NCBI GenBank assembly: GCA_034926415.1
Contig: JAYFRC010000072.1
Span: 1-16,267, forward strand
Direction of reading: 5' to 3'
From: JAYFRC01 sp034926415
Lineage (GTDB): Bacteria > Bacillota > Clostridia > Oscillospirales > Oscillospiraceae
Length of the DNA: 16,267 bases
Below the pieces are notes generated by a model. That model was not told the origin of the DNA. It made no database searches and was given only the letters and a program-made list of their open reading frames with translations. The position numbers and the translations under genes are program-made. This document shows, piece by piece, positions 1-6,647 of the stretch (its first letter is position 1; each line of letters begins with the position of its first letter).

Positions 1-294
1 AAATACTAGCGATGTCAAAAAGCGCCGCTTCATTCCTGAAAGCTCCGTATCGGCGGCGGGCTTCGCCTCTTCGGTTTTCTTCCCGCCTTCAGCAGCGGCG
101 CCGTAGCCGGCGTCGGCCACGGCGCGCTCGATATCGTCCGCTCCGCATTTGCTCTCGTCAAACTCGGCGGTCATGCTGTTTGTCATGAGGCTCACGTTCG
201 CGGATTTGACGCCGTCGACAGATGACACCGCCTTTTCAACGTGCGCCACGCACGCGGCGCACGACATCCCCGTTATTGAAAACCTTTTTTCCAT
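1..294 (-). CDS. copA: Copper-translocating P-type ATPase, N-terminal part (runs off window)
   Basis: Only the first 98 codons are in the window; the gene continues past base 1. Translation of the minus strand gives an N-terminal heavy-metal-associated domain with the metal-binding motif GMSCAACVAHVEKAV; the two cysteines are residues 12 and 15. A charged Lys/Glu/Ala-rich linker (about residues 70-86) follows, then KRRF and hydrophobic residues that look like the entry to the first membrane segment. In this family the domain hands Cu(I) to a membrane pump that exports copper at the cost of ATP. A separate CopZ chaperone would be only about 70 residues and would have stopped before the linker, so the ATPase is preferred. 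The ATG at 294 has GAGG seven bases upstream. A strong promoter and a CsoR-like operator lie about 150-210 bases upstream, supporting copper control. Confidence 0.85.
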   Translation of the reverse strand, partial: MEKRFSITGMSCAACVAHVEKAVSSVDGVKSANVSLMTNSMTAEFDESKCGADDIERAVADAGYGAAAEGGKKTEEAKPAADTELSGMKRRFLTSLVF

Positions 295-367
295 ATGAAA
301 ACCTCGCAGATTTCCGCCGCCGGTGCAGCGGACAAAAATTATTCTCGGCCTGCGAACGCGCGGTTTC

Positions 368-442
368 TTATGCCCGACAGGACAAATAATGCGCTGCGGC
401 AGGCAGCAGTCTATTGCCAAAAAGACAAGCTTTTTTCGGCAT
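368..442 (-). CDS. Possible 24-residue leader ORF upstream of copA
   Basis: The minus strand between the CsoR-like operator and copA holds an ATG-to-TAA frame of 24 codons, MPKKACLFGNRL then LPAAAHYLSCRA. It has Cys6, Cys22 and His18, which could bind a thiophilic metal. GGGGGTG, complementary to the 16S tail with one G-U pair, sits seven bases before the ATG and is part of the operator repeat itself. The ORF would be the first reading frame of the predicted transcript, about 27 bases from its 5' end. I do not recognise the sequence. It could be a small copper-binding peptide, a regulatory leader peptide or chance; only its placement and its ribosome binding site argue for it. Confidence 0.35.
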   Translation of the reverse strand: MPKKACLFGNRLLPAAAHYLSCRA

Positions 443-447
443 CACAT

Positions 448-466
448 GACACCCCCTAGGGGTGTC
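448..466. promoter_or_regulatory. CsoR-like copper operator
   Basis: An 8-base perfect inverted repeat (GACACCCC, spacer CTA, GGGGTGTC). Repeats of the form CCCC-TA-GGGG are the known targets of CsoR/RcnR-type repressors, which release DNA when they bind Cu(I). It lies just downstream of the copA promoter, at roughly +3 to +21 of the predicted transcript, where a bound repressor would block initiation. No csoR gene is in the window. Confidence 0.7.
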
Positions 467-475
467 TGCATTCAC

Positions 476-504
476 AGTATAGTTCCGCATTTGAAAATTG
501 TCAA
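476..504 (-). promoter_or_regulatory. Sigma-A promoter of copA
   Basis: On the minus strand TTGACA (504-499), a 17-base spacer and TATACT (481-476) form a near-perfect vegetative promoter. The predicted start is near 469, directly before the CsoR-like operator. The promoter begins 11 bases past the spoVAE stop codon. No terminator is seen between them, so spoVA transcripts may read into copA. Confidence 0.8.
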
Positions 505-514
505 GGGCGCAGCA

Positions 515-871
515 TTATTTTTTGTCGCCGGGCTTGAAAAGTATTGCGGCTATAACGGCAAAAAACACCGCCGCGCCGATGCCGGAGGCCGTGGCTTCGA
601 GTCCGCCGGAGAGCACGCCGAGCCAGCCGTGCGCTGCTACGGCCTCGCGGACGCCTTTGGATAGGCTGTAGCCGAAGCCGAGCAGGGGTACGGTAGCGCC
701 TGCGCCGCCCCAGGCGATAATTTTTTCGTATATTCCTAGCCCGCCGAGTATTACGCCTGCTACGACGTAGGCGCTCAGTAAGCGGGCGGGGGTTAGCTGT
801 GTGCGGTCTATGATTATCTGGCCTATGGCGCAGATTATTCCTCCGCAGATGAAGGCGTTGAAATAGTCCAT
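515..871 (-). CDS. spoVAE: Stage V sporulation protein AE (SpoVAEb type)
   Basis: The protein has 118 residues, close to the usual length of about 116 for this family. It is almost entirely hydrophobic, with several membrane segments, glycine-rich turns and a short charged C-terminus (KPGDKK). The N-terminal part FICGGIICAIGQIIID and the segment ending in GFGYSLSKGVREA are typical of SpoVAE. SpoVA proteins sit in the inner membrane of the developing spore and move dipicolinic acid into the spore core, then out again on germination. The ATG lies one base beyond the spoVAD stop, so the two genes are surely co-transcribed and probably translationally coupled. Expression is expected in the forespore under sigma-G; I could not find a convincing sigma-G promoter. 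Confidence 0.9.
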   Translation of the reverse strand: MDYFNAFICGGIICAIGQIIIDRTQLTPARLLSAYVVAGVILGGLGIYEKIIAWGGAGATVPLLGFGYSLSKGVREAVAAHGWLGVLSGGLEATASGIGAAVFFAVIAAILFKPGDKK

Positions 872-872
872 A

Positions 873-1892
873 TCAGTCGTCCTTTGAATTTGAAATTGTT
901 AGCGCATGGCAGATCCCCGGAATGCTTTCGCCCTGACAGCAGGAGATGGGCGACATCAGCGCGCCGGTCGGGGCGAACAGTATCTTTTTCCATTTTTCTT
1001 CGCGCATGCCCCGGAGAAGATATCCGCAGAACACCGACGCGCTGCAGCCGCAGCCGCTTCCTCCCGCGTGCATGTCCTGCTTTTTGGCGTCGAAGATAAG
1101 CGCGCCGCAGTCGTCGTACACGCCGTCCATATCCCATCCGTCTTGTGAAAACAGGTCTATTATTATCCGCTTTCCGACATGGCCGAGGTCGCCGGTGACG
1201 ATCAGGTCGTAGTCCGCGGGCTGGGTGTGCGTGTTTTTGAAATGCGTTGAGAGCGTCGAATATGCGGCGGGAGCCATCGCCGCGCCCATGTTGTTCACAT
1301 CGGTTATGCCCTTGTCGACTATCTTGCCGCAGGTGACGGCGCGGATGTACGGCCCGACCCCGGCCTTTGAAAGAATGCAGCAGCCGGCTCCCGTGACCGT
1401 CCACTGCGACGTCGGCGTGCGCTGGTTTCCGTATGGTATAGGCATACGGTACTGGCGCTCCGCTGAGCAGAAATGCGATGAAGTCAGAGCGGCGGCGCAC
1501 TCGGCGAAACCGCCCGCTATGAGCATGGCGGCCAGCGACAGCCCTTCGCCCATGGTCGAGCAGGCGCCGTAAAGCCCGTAAAACGGTATATCGAAACCGC
1601 GCAGGGAAAACGCCGAGCTTATGCACTGGTTGAGGAGATCTCCGGCAAAAACAAAATCGACGTCTTCGGCTCTTATTCCGCCCTTTTCAAGCGCTCTGGC
1701 CATAGCTATGCGCTGCATGGCGGACTCGGCCTTTTCGTATGTTTTTTCGCCGAAATACGAGTCGTTTCTCACCTCGTCGAAATACTGTGACAGCGGCCCT
1801 TCCGCCTCGTTTTTCCCCCCAATATTGGAAAAGGAAAGCACGGACGGCGGATTGCGAAAGACAACCGTTGGCTTTTTTATGGGAACGGTCAT
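873..1892 (-). CDS. spoVAD: Stage V sporulation protein AD
   Basis: The 339 residues match the family length of about 338. SpoVAD has a thiolase-like fold without known catalysis; in Bacillus it is reported to bind dipicolinic acid and to act with the SpoVA membrane proteins. Recognisable segments are the N-terminal FRNPPSVLSFSNIGGKNEAE, GLYGACSTMGEGL (about residues 105-117, the place of the thiolase nucleophile loop), SAERQYRMPIPYGNQRTPT and TDVNNMGAAMAPAA. GGAG lies nine bases before the ATG. It is the first gene of a two-gene unit with spoVAE. The usual upstream partner spoVAC is absent: the next gene upstream is divergent and unrelated. The 136 bases between them show no clear sigma-G promoter. 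Confidence 0.95.
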   Translation of the reverse strand: MTVPIKKPTVVFRNPPSVLSFSNIGGKNEAEGPLSQYFDEVRNDSYFGEKTYEKAESAMQRIAMARALEKGGIRAEDVDFVFAGDLLNQCISSAFSLRGFDIPFYGLYGACSTMGEGLSLAAMLIAGGFAECAAALTSSHFCSAERQYRMPIPYGNQRTPTSQWTVTGAGCCILSKAGVGPYIRAVTCGKIVDKGITDVNNMGAAMAPAAYSTLSTHFKNTHTQPADYDLIVTGDLGHVGKRIIIDLFSQDGWDMDGVYDDCGALIFDAKKQDMHAGGSGCGCSASVFCGYLLRGMREEKWKKILFAPTGALMSPISCCQGESIPGICHALTISNSKDD

Positions 1893-1965
1893 TAAACATC
1901 ACTCCGTTTCGCATCTATGTTCTGCATTTTTGCGTTTTAATATGCGGACGAGGAGCTTAAACATC

Positions 1966-1994
1966 TGGTAAAGACGTCGAAAAGCGTGTATAAT
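1966..1994 (+). promoter_or_regulatory. Probable promoter for the zinc-ribbon and thioesterase pair
   Basis: A perfect TATAAT lies at 1989-1994, 17 bases after a weak TGGTAA -35 (three of six matches). The predicted start is near 2001, giving a leader of about 28 bases with GAGG before the ATG at 2029. The -10 is strong and the -35 is poor, so activity may be modest. Confidence 0.45.
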
Positions 1995-2028
1995 AACTAC
2001 GATTATATTAAATGCGAGGTATTTTTCT

Positions 2029-2637
2029 ATGGCTGACGAAATGCGCGCTTTCGGGTACATATGTCCGAAGTGCGGAAGGAACGTTTACGCGGAGCGGAGC
2101 CTTTTCGCAATCTCCGCCGCGCCGATGGAGATAGAGTGCGAGTGCGGAAAATCCGCGATGCGAACGGAATTTGACGGCATACGTTATCGCATTGAAGTCC
2201 CGTGCGGGCTTTGCGGCGGAACGCATACCGCCGCCGTGTCGGAGGAAGCAATGCTCCGGGGGCGCGGCGTTGGTCTGTCGTGCACGAACGAGGGACAGAT
2301 ATGCAGTTATATAGGCGAACCGGACGCCATTGCGCACAAAATACGCGACCTCGGAGAGATATGCGAAAAGATTAAGGCTCGCGCAGACGGCGGAGAGATC
2401 GGAGCGTTCTTCGACGACGTGATAATGTATGAGGTGCTGTCCGAGATAAAGGACATAGCGTCGCGGGGCGGCATATCCTGCGGCTGCGGAAGCAAAAACT
2501 GGGGCATGAAGGTGCGCAGCGGGTCGGTCGAGCTTTACTGCAAAGACTGCGGAGCGCGGCTGATGATACCGGCGTCTACGGACGCGGACCTCGACGACCT
2601 TTGCTGCCAGATGGAACTTACGATAAAGAGAGCATGA
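2029..2637 (+). CDS. Zinc-ribbon protein of unknown function
   Basis: I do not recognise a named family. The 202-residue protein is soluble and rich in paired cysteines: C12/C15 (CPKC) with C37/C39 (CEC), C59/C62 (CGLC), C85, and C151/C153 (CGC) with C171/C174 (CKDC). The first and last sets each have the spacing of a zinc ribbon, two knuckles about 20-25 residues apart. Between them lies an acidic, probably helical region (about 97-145). A CC pair sits near the C-terminus (192-193). The start has GAGG ten bases upstream. Its stop overlaps or abuts the acyl-ACP thioesterase gene, so the two are co-transcribed. A role in nucleic acid binding or as an assembly factor is possible, but nothing in the sequence decides it. 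Confidence 0.75.
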   Translation: MADEMRAFGYICPKCGRNVYAERSLFAISAAPMEIECECGKSAMRTEFDGIRYRIEVPCGLCGGTHTAAVSEEAMLRGRGVGLSCTNEGQICSYIGEPDAIAHKIRDLGEICEKIKARADGGEIGAFFDDVIMYEVLSEIKDIASRGGISCGCGSKNWGMKVRSGSVELYCKDCGARLMIPASTDADLDDLCCQMELTIKRA

Positions 2638-2639
2638 AC

Positions 2640-3380
2640 ATGGAAAGATTTTTAGACAGGGAATACAGGGTCGGCGTGCGCGATACGGACCTTTTCAATA
2701 TGTGCAGGCCGTCGTCGCTGCTGAATTTTTTTCAGGACGTGGCCGGGGCGCACGTGGATACGGTAGGCTTGCGCAAAAGAAAGGAAGCCGGTGCCGTGAG
2801 CGCGATATGGATGCTTGTCCGGGTTCGCTACGAACTCTGCCGCCCCATACGCGGCAAGGAGAAGATACGCGTCCGCACATATCACCGCCCGACAAGAGGC
2901 GCTTTAGTTTACCGTGACTTTGAGATATGGAGCGCAGACGAGATCGTCGGCCGCTGCGCCAGCGTCTGGGTCATAGCCGATTATGACAGCCACGCGCTTC
3001 TCAACGCCGAGGAGGTGCTCGGCTCTGGCGAGGACAGTGCGTATTTTCCGCCGCGGACGGAAAAGGTCGGGAAGATACATATGCCGGGCGATATGGAAAA
3101 GGCCGGGGAGCACCGCATGGGCTACAGTGAGACGGATACGAACGGACACATAAACAATATCCGCTACGCCGATTTTGCCTGCGACGCTATAAGATTCGAG
3201 GAGATGCGCGGACGATACATAAAGGCGATGCAGATAACGTACAGCGCCGAGTGTCTGCCGGGACAGAAAATAGAGATGCGGACATCGTCGCCGGACGGCA
3301 GAAAGTATTTTGTACGCGGGCTTGACGAAAGCGGGCAGCCGCATTTCGACGTTTTGATAGAAACCGACGAAATTGGCTGA
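2640..3380 (+). CDS. Acyl-ACP thioesterase
   Basis: This 246-residue protein matches the bacterial acyl-ACP thioesterase family (double hotdog fold, PF01643-like), which hydrolyses acyl-ACP to release free fatty acids in the cytoplasm. The N-terminal hotdog begins with the Arg-Asp-Thr-Asp segment RVGVRDTDLFNMCRPSSLLN and has FFQDVAGAH. The second hotdog starts with the catalytic-type motif GYSETDTNGHINNIRY, where Asp166, Asn168 and His170 correspond to conserved active-site positions. The ATG at 2640 is chosen because GAGAG lies seven bases upstream. An in-frame ATG at 2634 overlaps the previous stop (ATGA) but would leave only one base after GAGAG. The gene follows the zinc-ribbon gene without a gap. 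The fatty acid chain length cannot be read from the sequence. Confidence 0.85.
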   Translation: MERFLDREYRVGVRDTDLFNMCRPSSLLNFFQDVAGAHVDTVGLRKRKEAGAVSAIWMLVRVRYELCRPIRGKEKIRVRTYHRPTRGALVYRDFEIWSADEIVGRCASVWVIADYDSHALLNAEEVLGSGEDSAYFPPRTEKVGKIHMPGDMEKAGEHRMGYSETDTNGHINNIRYADFACDAIRFEEMRGRYIKAMQITYSAECLPGQKIEMRTSSPDGRKYFVRGLDESGQPHFDVLIETDEIG

Positions 3381-3396
3381 CACGGGGTGTATTTCG

Positions 3397-3425
3397 TTGA
3401 CAAATGCCGGGCAAGGCGTTAAAAT
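3397..3425 (+). promoter_or_regulatory. Sigma-A promoter of guaB
   Basis: TTGACA (3397-3402), a 17-base spacer and TAAAAT (3420-3425) give 11 of 12 consensus matches. The predicted start is near 3432, leaving a leader of about 40 bases with AGGAGG at 3458-3463, too short for a purine riboswitch. guaB therefore has its own transcript although the thioesterase gene ends only 91 bases upstream. Confidence 0.8.
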
Positions 3426-3471
3426 TACACACTAATATATTTAATGCGGATGATAACAGGAGGAATGGGCC

Positions 3472-4983
3472 ATGGCAAAGTTTTTCAGCGAACCGTCGCA
3501 CACTTTCAGCGAGTATCTGCTCGTCCCGGGATATTCCGGCGCTTCATGCGTACCGGACAGCGTAAGCCTTCGCACGCCGCTCGTCAGGTATAAAAAGGGC
3601 GAGGAAGCCGCGATCTACATGAATGTTCCGATGACGTCGGCCATAATGCAGTCAGTGTCGAACGACACAATGGCGGTGGCGCTGGCAAAGGAAGGCGGCG
3701 TTTCGTTTATCTACGGCTCCCAGTCCATCGAGGACGAGGCGGCGATGATAGCGCGCGTCAAAAACTACAAAGCGGGCTTCGTTGTCAGCGACAGCAATCT
3801 GTCGCCCGAACACACGCTGGCCGACGTGCTTTCGCTCAAGGAGATAACGGGACACTCGACCATGGCCATAACCGATGACGGCACCGTCAACGGCAAGCTC
3901 GTCGGTATGGTGACGAGCCGTGACTACCGCGTCAGCCGCATGGCGCCAGACCTCAAGGTAAAAGAGTTCATGACCCCGCTTTCAAAGCTGGTGACCGCGT
4001 CAAAGGACACGACGCTGAAAGAGGCAAACGATATAATCTGGGATCACAAGCTCAACTCTCTGCCGATAATCGACGACGCCGGCAAACTCATGTACATGGT
4101 CTTCCGCAAGGACTATTCCGCCCATAAGGCGTCTCCGCTCGAGCTGCTCGACAGCAAGAAGCGCTATGTAGTCGGCGCGGGCATCAACACACGCGATTAT
4201 GCCGAGCGTATTCCGGTCCTGCTAGAAGCGGGCGCGGACGTGCTGTGCATAGATTCCTCCGAGGGCTTTTCCGAATGGCAGGAGCTCACGATAAAGTGGG
4301 TCCGCGAGCACTACGGAGACTCCGTCAGGATCGGCGCGGGCAATGTGGTCGACGGCGAGGGCTTCAGATTTTTGGCCGAAGCCGGCGCGGACTTCGTTAA
4401 GGTCGGTATCGGCGGCGGCTCCATCTGCATTACCAGAGAACAGAAGGGCATAGGACGCGGCCAGGCCACGGCGCTTATAGACGTCTGCCGCGAGCGCGAC
4501 AAATATTTCGAGGAGACCGGAATCTACGTTCCCGTCTGCTCCGACGGCGGCATAGTCCATGATTATCACATAACCCTGGCGCTGGCGATGGGCGCGGATT
4601 TCATGATGCTTGGACGCTATTTCGCCCGCTTCGACGAGAGCCCCACAAACCGCGTCAATGTAAACGGCAATATAATGAAGGAGTACTGGGGCGAGGGCAG
4701 CGCTAGAGCCCGCAACTGGCAGCGCTACGACCTTGGCGGCGCGAAGAAGCTGAGCTTTGTCGAGGGTGTCGATTCCTACGTCCCCTACGCCGGCAGCCTC
4801 AAGGAGAATATGAACGTGACGCTTGCAAAGGTACGCCACACCATGTGTAACTGCGGCGCGCTGACGATTCCTGCTCTTCAGAAAAACGCAAAGCTGACGC
4901 TCGTCTCCGCGACCTCCATCATCGAGGGTGGCGCGCACGATGTGACGCTTAAGGACAGCGGAAGCGCCGGAATAAACAAATAA
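3472..4983 (+). CDS. guaB: Inosine-5'-monophosphate dehydrogenase, T. foetus-like type
   Basis: GuaB oxidises IMP to XMP with NAD+, the committed step of guanine nucleotide synthesis in the cytosol. The 503 residues are a TIM barrel interrupted by a CBS pair (about 105-222). The active-site loop GIGGGSICITREQKG carries the nucleophile Cys319; the flap motif RNWQRYD carries Arg418 and Tyr419; Asp261 (IDSSEGFSEW) contacts the substrate site. These numbers equal those I remember for the enzyme of the protozoan Tritrichomonas foetus (also 503 residues), and the sequence reads co-linear with it from MAK to near the C-terminus. Lys310 and Glu431, the pair linked to weak mycophenolic acid sensitivity there, are also present. 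AGGAGG lies eight bases before the ATG. The gene is monocistronic, between a consensus promoter and a strong terminator. Confidence 0.97.
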   Translation: MAKFFSEPSHTFSEYLLVPGYSGASCVPDSVSLRTPLVRYKKGEEAAIYMNVPMTSAIMQSVSNDTMAVALAKEGGVSFIYGSQSIEDEAAMIARVKNYKAGFVVSDSNLSPEHTLADVLSLKEITGHSTMAITDDGTVNGKLVGMVTSRDYRVSRMAPDLKVKEFMTPLSKLVTASKDTTLKEANDIIWDHKLNSLPIIDDAGKLMYMVFRKDYSAHKASPLELLDSKKRYVVGAGINTRDYAERIPVLLEAGADVLCIDSSEGFSEWQELTIKWVREHYGDSVRIGAGNVVDGEGFRFLAEAGADFVKVGIGGGSICITREQKGIGRGQATALIDVCRERDKYFEETGIYVPVCSDGGIVHDYHITLALAMGADFMMLGRYFARFDESPTNRVNVNGNIMKEYWGEGSARARNWQRYDLGGAKKLSFVEGVDSYVPYAGSLKENMNVTLAKVRHTMCNCGALTIPALQKNAKLTLVSATSIIEGGAHDVTLKDSGSAGINK

Positions 4984-4998
4984 GTACAAATAAATGAC

Positions 4999-5044
4999 AA
5001 AAGCTGGCGGTATCCGTTTCGAGGCCGGATACCGCCAGCTTTTT
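4999..5044 (+). terminator. Rho-independent terminator of guaB
   Basis: A perfect 15-bp stem (5002-5016 with 5026-5040, AGCTGGCGGTATCCG on the 5' side) with a nine-base loop is followed by TTTT. Flanking A and T bases extend it to 18 bp. It starts 15 bases after the guaB stop. Confidence 0.92.
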
Positions 5045-5100
5045 CGCATTTGCGCCGAAAGGCCGCTGCGCCGTTTGCCGGAAGGCAAGCGAATAGTTAC

Positions 5101-5136
5101 AAAAGTCCGCGCCTAGACATGGGGGCGTGGGCTTTT
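5101..5136 (+). repeat. RNA hairpin upstream of the dehydratase promoter, possible second terminator
   Basis: AAAAGTCCGCGCC (5101-5113) can pair with GGCGTGGGCTTTT (5124-5136) over 13 bp, including two G-U pairs, around a ten-base loop. Because of the G-U pairs it folds well only as plus-strand RNA. It lies downstream of the guaB terminator and just before the promoter at 5140. A weak back-up terminator or a small structured RNA are both possible. A short TTGCC-GGAA-GGCAA hairpin lies in the same gap, near 5080-5094. Confidence 0.4.
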
Positions 5137-5139
5137 GAA

Positions 5140-5168
5140 TTTACAAATCGAGGCAAAAGGTATATAAT
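5140..5168 (+). promoter_or_regulatory. Sigma-A promoter of the dehydratase/activase unit
   Basis: TTTACA (5140-5145), a 17-base spacer and a perfect TATAAT (5163-5168) give 11 of 12 consensus matches. The predicted start is near 5175, about 28 bases before the first gene, with an AAAGGA ribosome binding site in between. Confidence 0.8.
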
Positions 5169-5202
5169 AAAAAGATCTGTATTACGGAAAGGAACCTCGT
5201 AA

Positions 5203-6471
5203 ATGAGCAACCATCTTATAGAAAAATACGGGCGCTGGGTCGACGCCGTCAGCGGGAACAATCCGAAGGAAGCGCGAAAACTGCTGCTCGCCGCCTACCA
5301 TGCGAAAAATCTCCAGCTTAAGGTAGCACCCGGGAAATACATGAACAAGGCCGCGAAATGCGCGGCTATTCTGACGATGGACGCGATGATAACCCCTCTG
5401 GCGCATCCCGAACGTTCGGCCATGGTAAGCCTGTTCACGCCATGCGAAATGCTTCACGTTCTCGGGCTGACGCCCTATTCCGCCGAGGGCTTTTCCTGCT
5501 ATATCTCCGGAACGATGGCCGAGGGAAGGTTCCTCCAGAAAGCGGAGGAGGAGGGAATACCCGAGACCTTCTGCTCGTATCACAAGATATTTATTGGTGC
5601 GGCGGAGAGCGGCGTCATGCCAAAGCCGCGCTTCATTCTGAACACAACGCTCGCGTGCGACGCGAATATGTTGACGTTCAAGCGCATGGCGGAGTTTTAC
5701 GGCGTCCCGCAGTTTGTCGTCGACGTGCCGTATGAAAAGGACGAGGCGGCGGTGAAATACGTCACCGACCAGCTGCGCGATATGGCGAAATTCATCGAGA
5801 AGAATACCGGGCGCAGCATCGACGAAAATCGGCTGCGCGCCGCCGTGGCGCGCGGTCAGCGCACCATGGACAACTACGAAAGATACATGACGATGAGCGC
5901 CGACAAGCTTATACTCGGCGACCTGACCGGAGAACTTTACGCAGGCTTCGGTATGCACATACTGCTTGGTACGGAGCGTATGGAGGAGTATTCGGTCAAG
6001 GCGCTTGAGGTCGCTAAGAACGCTCCGCCCACAAAGGGCGCGCGCATACTGTGGATGCACACGAATCCGTTTTGGGTCGATCCGCTGCGCAGGGCGCTAA
6101 ATTTCCGGGAGGACGTGCAGGTCGTCGCCAGCGAGATGATCTTTGAGGGACTGACGAAGCAGGACCCGGAGAAGCCCTACGAGTCGATGGCGCGGAGACT
6201 TATATATTCGTCGTTCAACGGCCCGGTGTCCGACCGCATAGAGCGCGGGATACGCGCCGCGAAGCAGGTAAAGGCCGACGGCGTCGTGTATTTCTGTCAC
6301 TGGGGCTGCAAGCACACGCTCGGCGGCGCGCAGTTGGCGAAGAAGAAGTTTGAGGAGGCCGGGTACCCGACGCTCATACTCGACGGCGACGGCGCGGATC
6401 ACAGCCACGGCGGTGAGGGACAGATGGGTACGCGCATCGACGCGTTTATAGAAATGCTTGAAAAGAAATAA
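5203..6471 (+). CDS. 2-hydroxyacyl-CoA dehydratase family subunit (HgdB/FldB/BcrC-like)
   Basis: The 422-residue protein belongs to the HGD-D family, whose members hold an iron-sulfur cluster fed with low-potential electrons by an ATP-driven activase. They dehydrate (R)-2-hydroxyacyl-CoA, reduce benzoyl-CoA, or, as double-cubane proteins, reduce small molecules. Likely cluster ligands are Cys81 (FTPCEML), Cys124 (ETFCSYHKIF) and Cys365/Cys369 (FCHWGCKH); Cys152 is another candidate. The C-terminus (GYPTLILDGDGAD, then RIDAFIEMLE) is the typical end of the family. The length fits an alpha subunit (about 400-480). It is the first gene of the unit, 176 bases ahead of the fused subunit-activase gene, which should supply its partner and its electrons. 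No CoA-transferase, acyl-CoA dehydrogenase or electron-transfer flavoprotein gene is near, so the substrate is unknown. Confidence 0.88.
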   Translation: MSNHLIEKYGRWVDAVSGNNPKEARKLLLAAYHAKNLQLKVAPGKYMNKAAKCAAILTMDAMITPLAHPERSAMVSLFTPCEMLHVLGLTPYSAEGFSCYISGTMAEGRFLQKAEEEGIPETFCSYHKIFIGAAESGVMPKPRFILNTTLACDANMLTFKRMAEFYGVPQFVVDVPYEKDEAAVKYVTDQLRDMAKFIEKNTGRSIDENRLRAAVARGQRTMDNYERYMTMSADKLILGDLTGELYAGFGMHILLGTERMEEYSVKALEVAKNAPPTKGARILWMHTNPFWVDPLRRALNFREDVQVVASEMIFEGLTKQDPEKPYESMARRLIYSSFNGPVSDRIERGIRAAKQVKADGVVYFCHWGCKHTLGGAQLAKKKFEEAGYPTLILDGDGADHSHGGEGQMGTRIDAFIEMLEKK

Positions 6472-6647
6472 TGGCCTGGAAAGTCTGCGGCCTCGGAGAC
6501 GGGAGTTTACGGCCCAGGCGCGCACGCTTTCAGGGCGCGAAGTGTTTTTGCCAGTGTACATACCGCGGCCAAAAATGATCTGACTCTATTCCTCCGCATC
6601 TGCGGCGGAACTTTGCGAAGAGTTTAAGCGAAAGGATAACCGCAACA

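Noticed and set aside
323..664. 113-codon plus-strand frame over the copA leader and end of spoVAE
   Set aside because: It runs against spoVAE, the copA promoter and the CsoR-like operator, and its product looks like no protein family.
835..1626. 263-codon minus-strand frame within spoVAD
   Set aside because: It is in a different frame of spoVAD, is extremely Arg/His-rich and has no recognisable domain.
4222..5088. Long open frame on the minus strand opposite guaB (288 codons)
   Set aside because: It overlaps the whole C-terminal half of a clear IMP dehydrogenase and the terminator, resembles no known protein and is explained by GC-rich codon bias.
5182..6060. Long open frame on the minus strand opposite the dehydratase subunit gene (292 codons)
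   Set aside because: It would cover the promoter side and most of a well-supported gene; its composition (many His and Arg) is typical of an antisense shadow.
6471..6578. Small Cys-containing ORF (35 residues) overlapping the stop of the dehydratase subunit gene
   Set aside because: TAATG overlap is suggestive, and CFCQC near its end caught my eye, but there is no ribosome binding site and the composition is Arg-rich like neighbouring noise.
6589..6610. Hairpin before the fusion gene (TTCCTCCGC with GCGGCGGAA)
   Set aside because: Nine pairs with one mismatch and only three T bases after it; too weak to call a terminator or attenuator.
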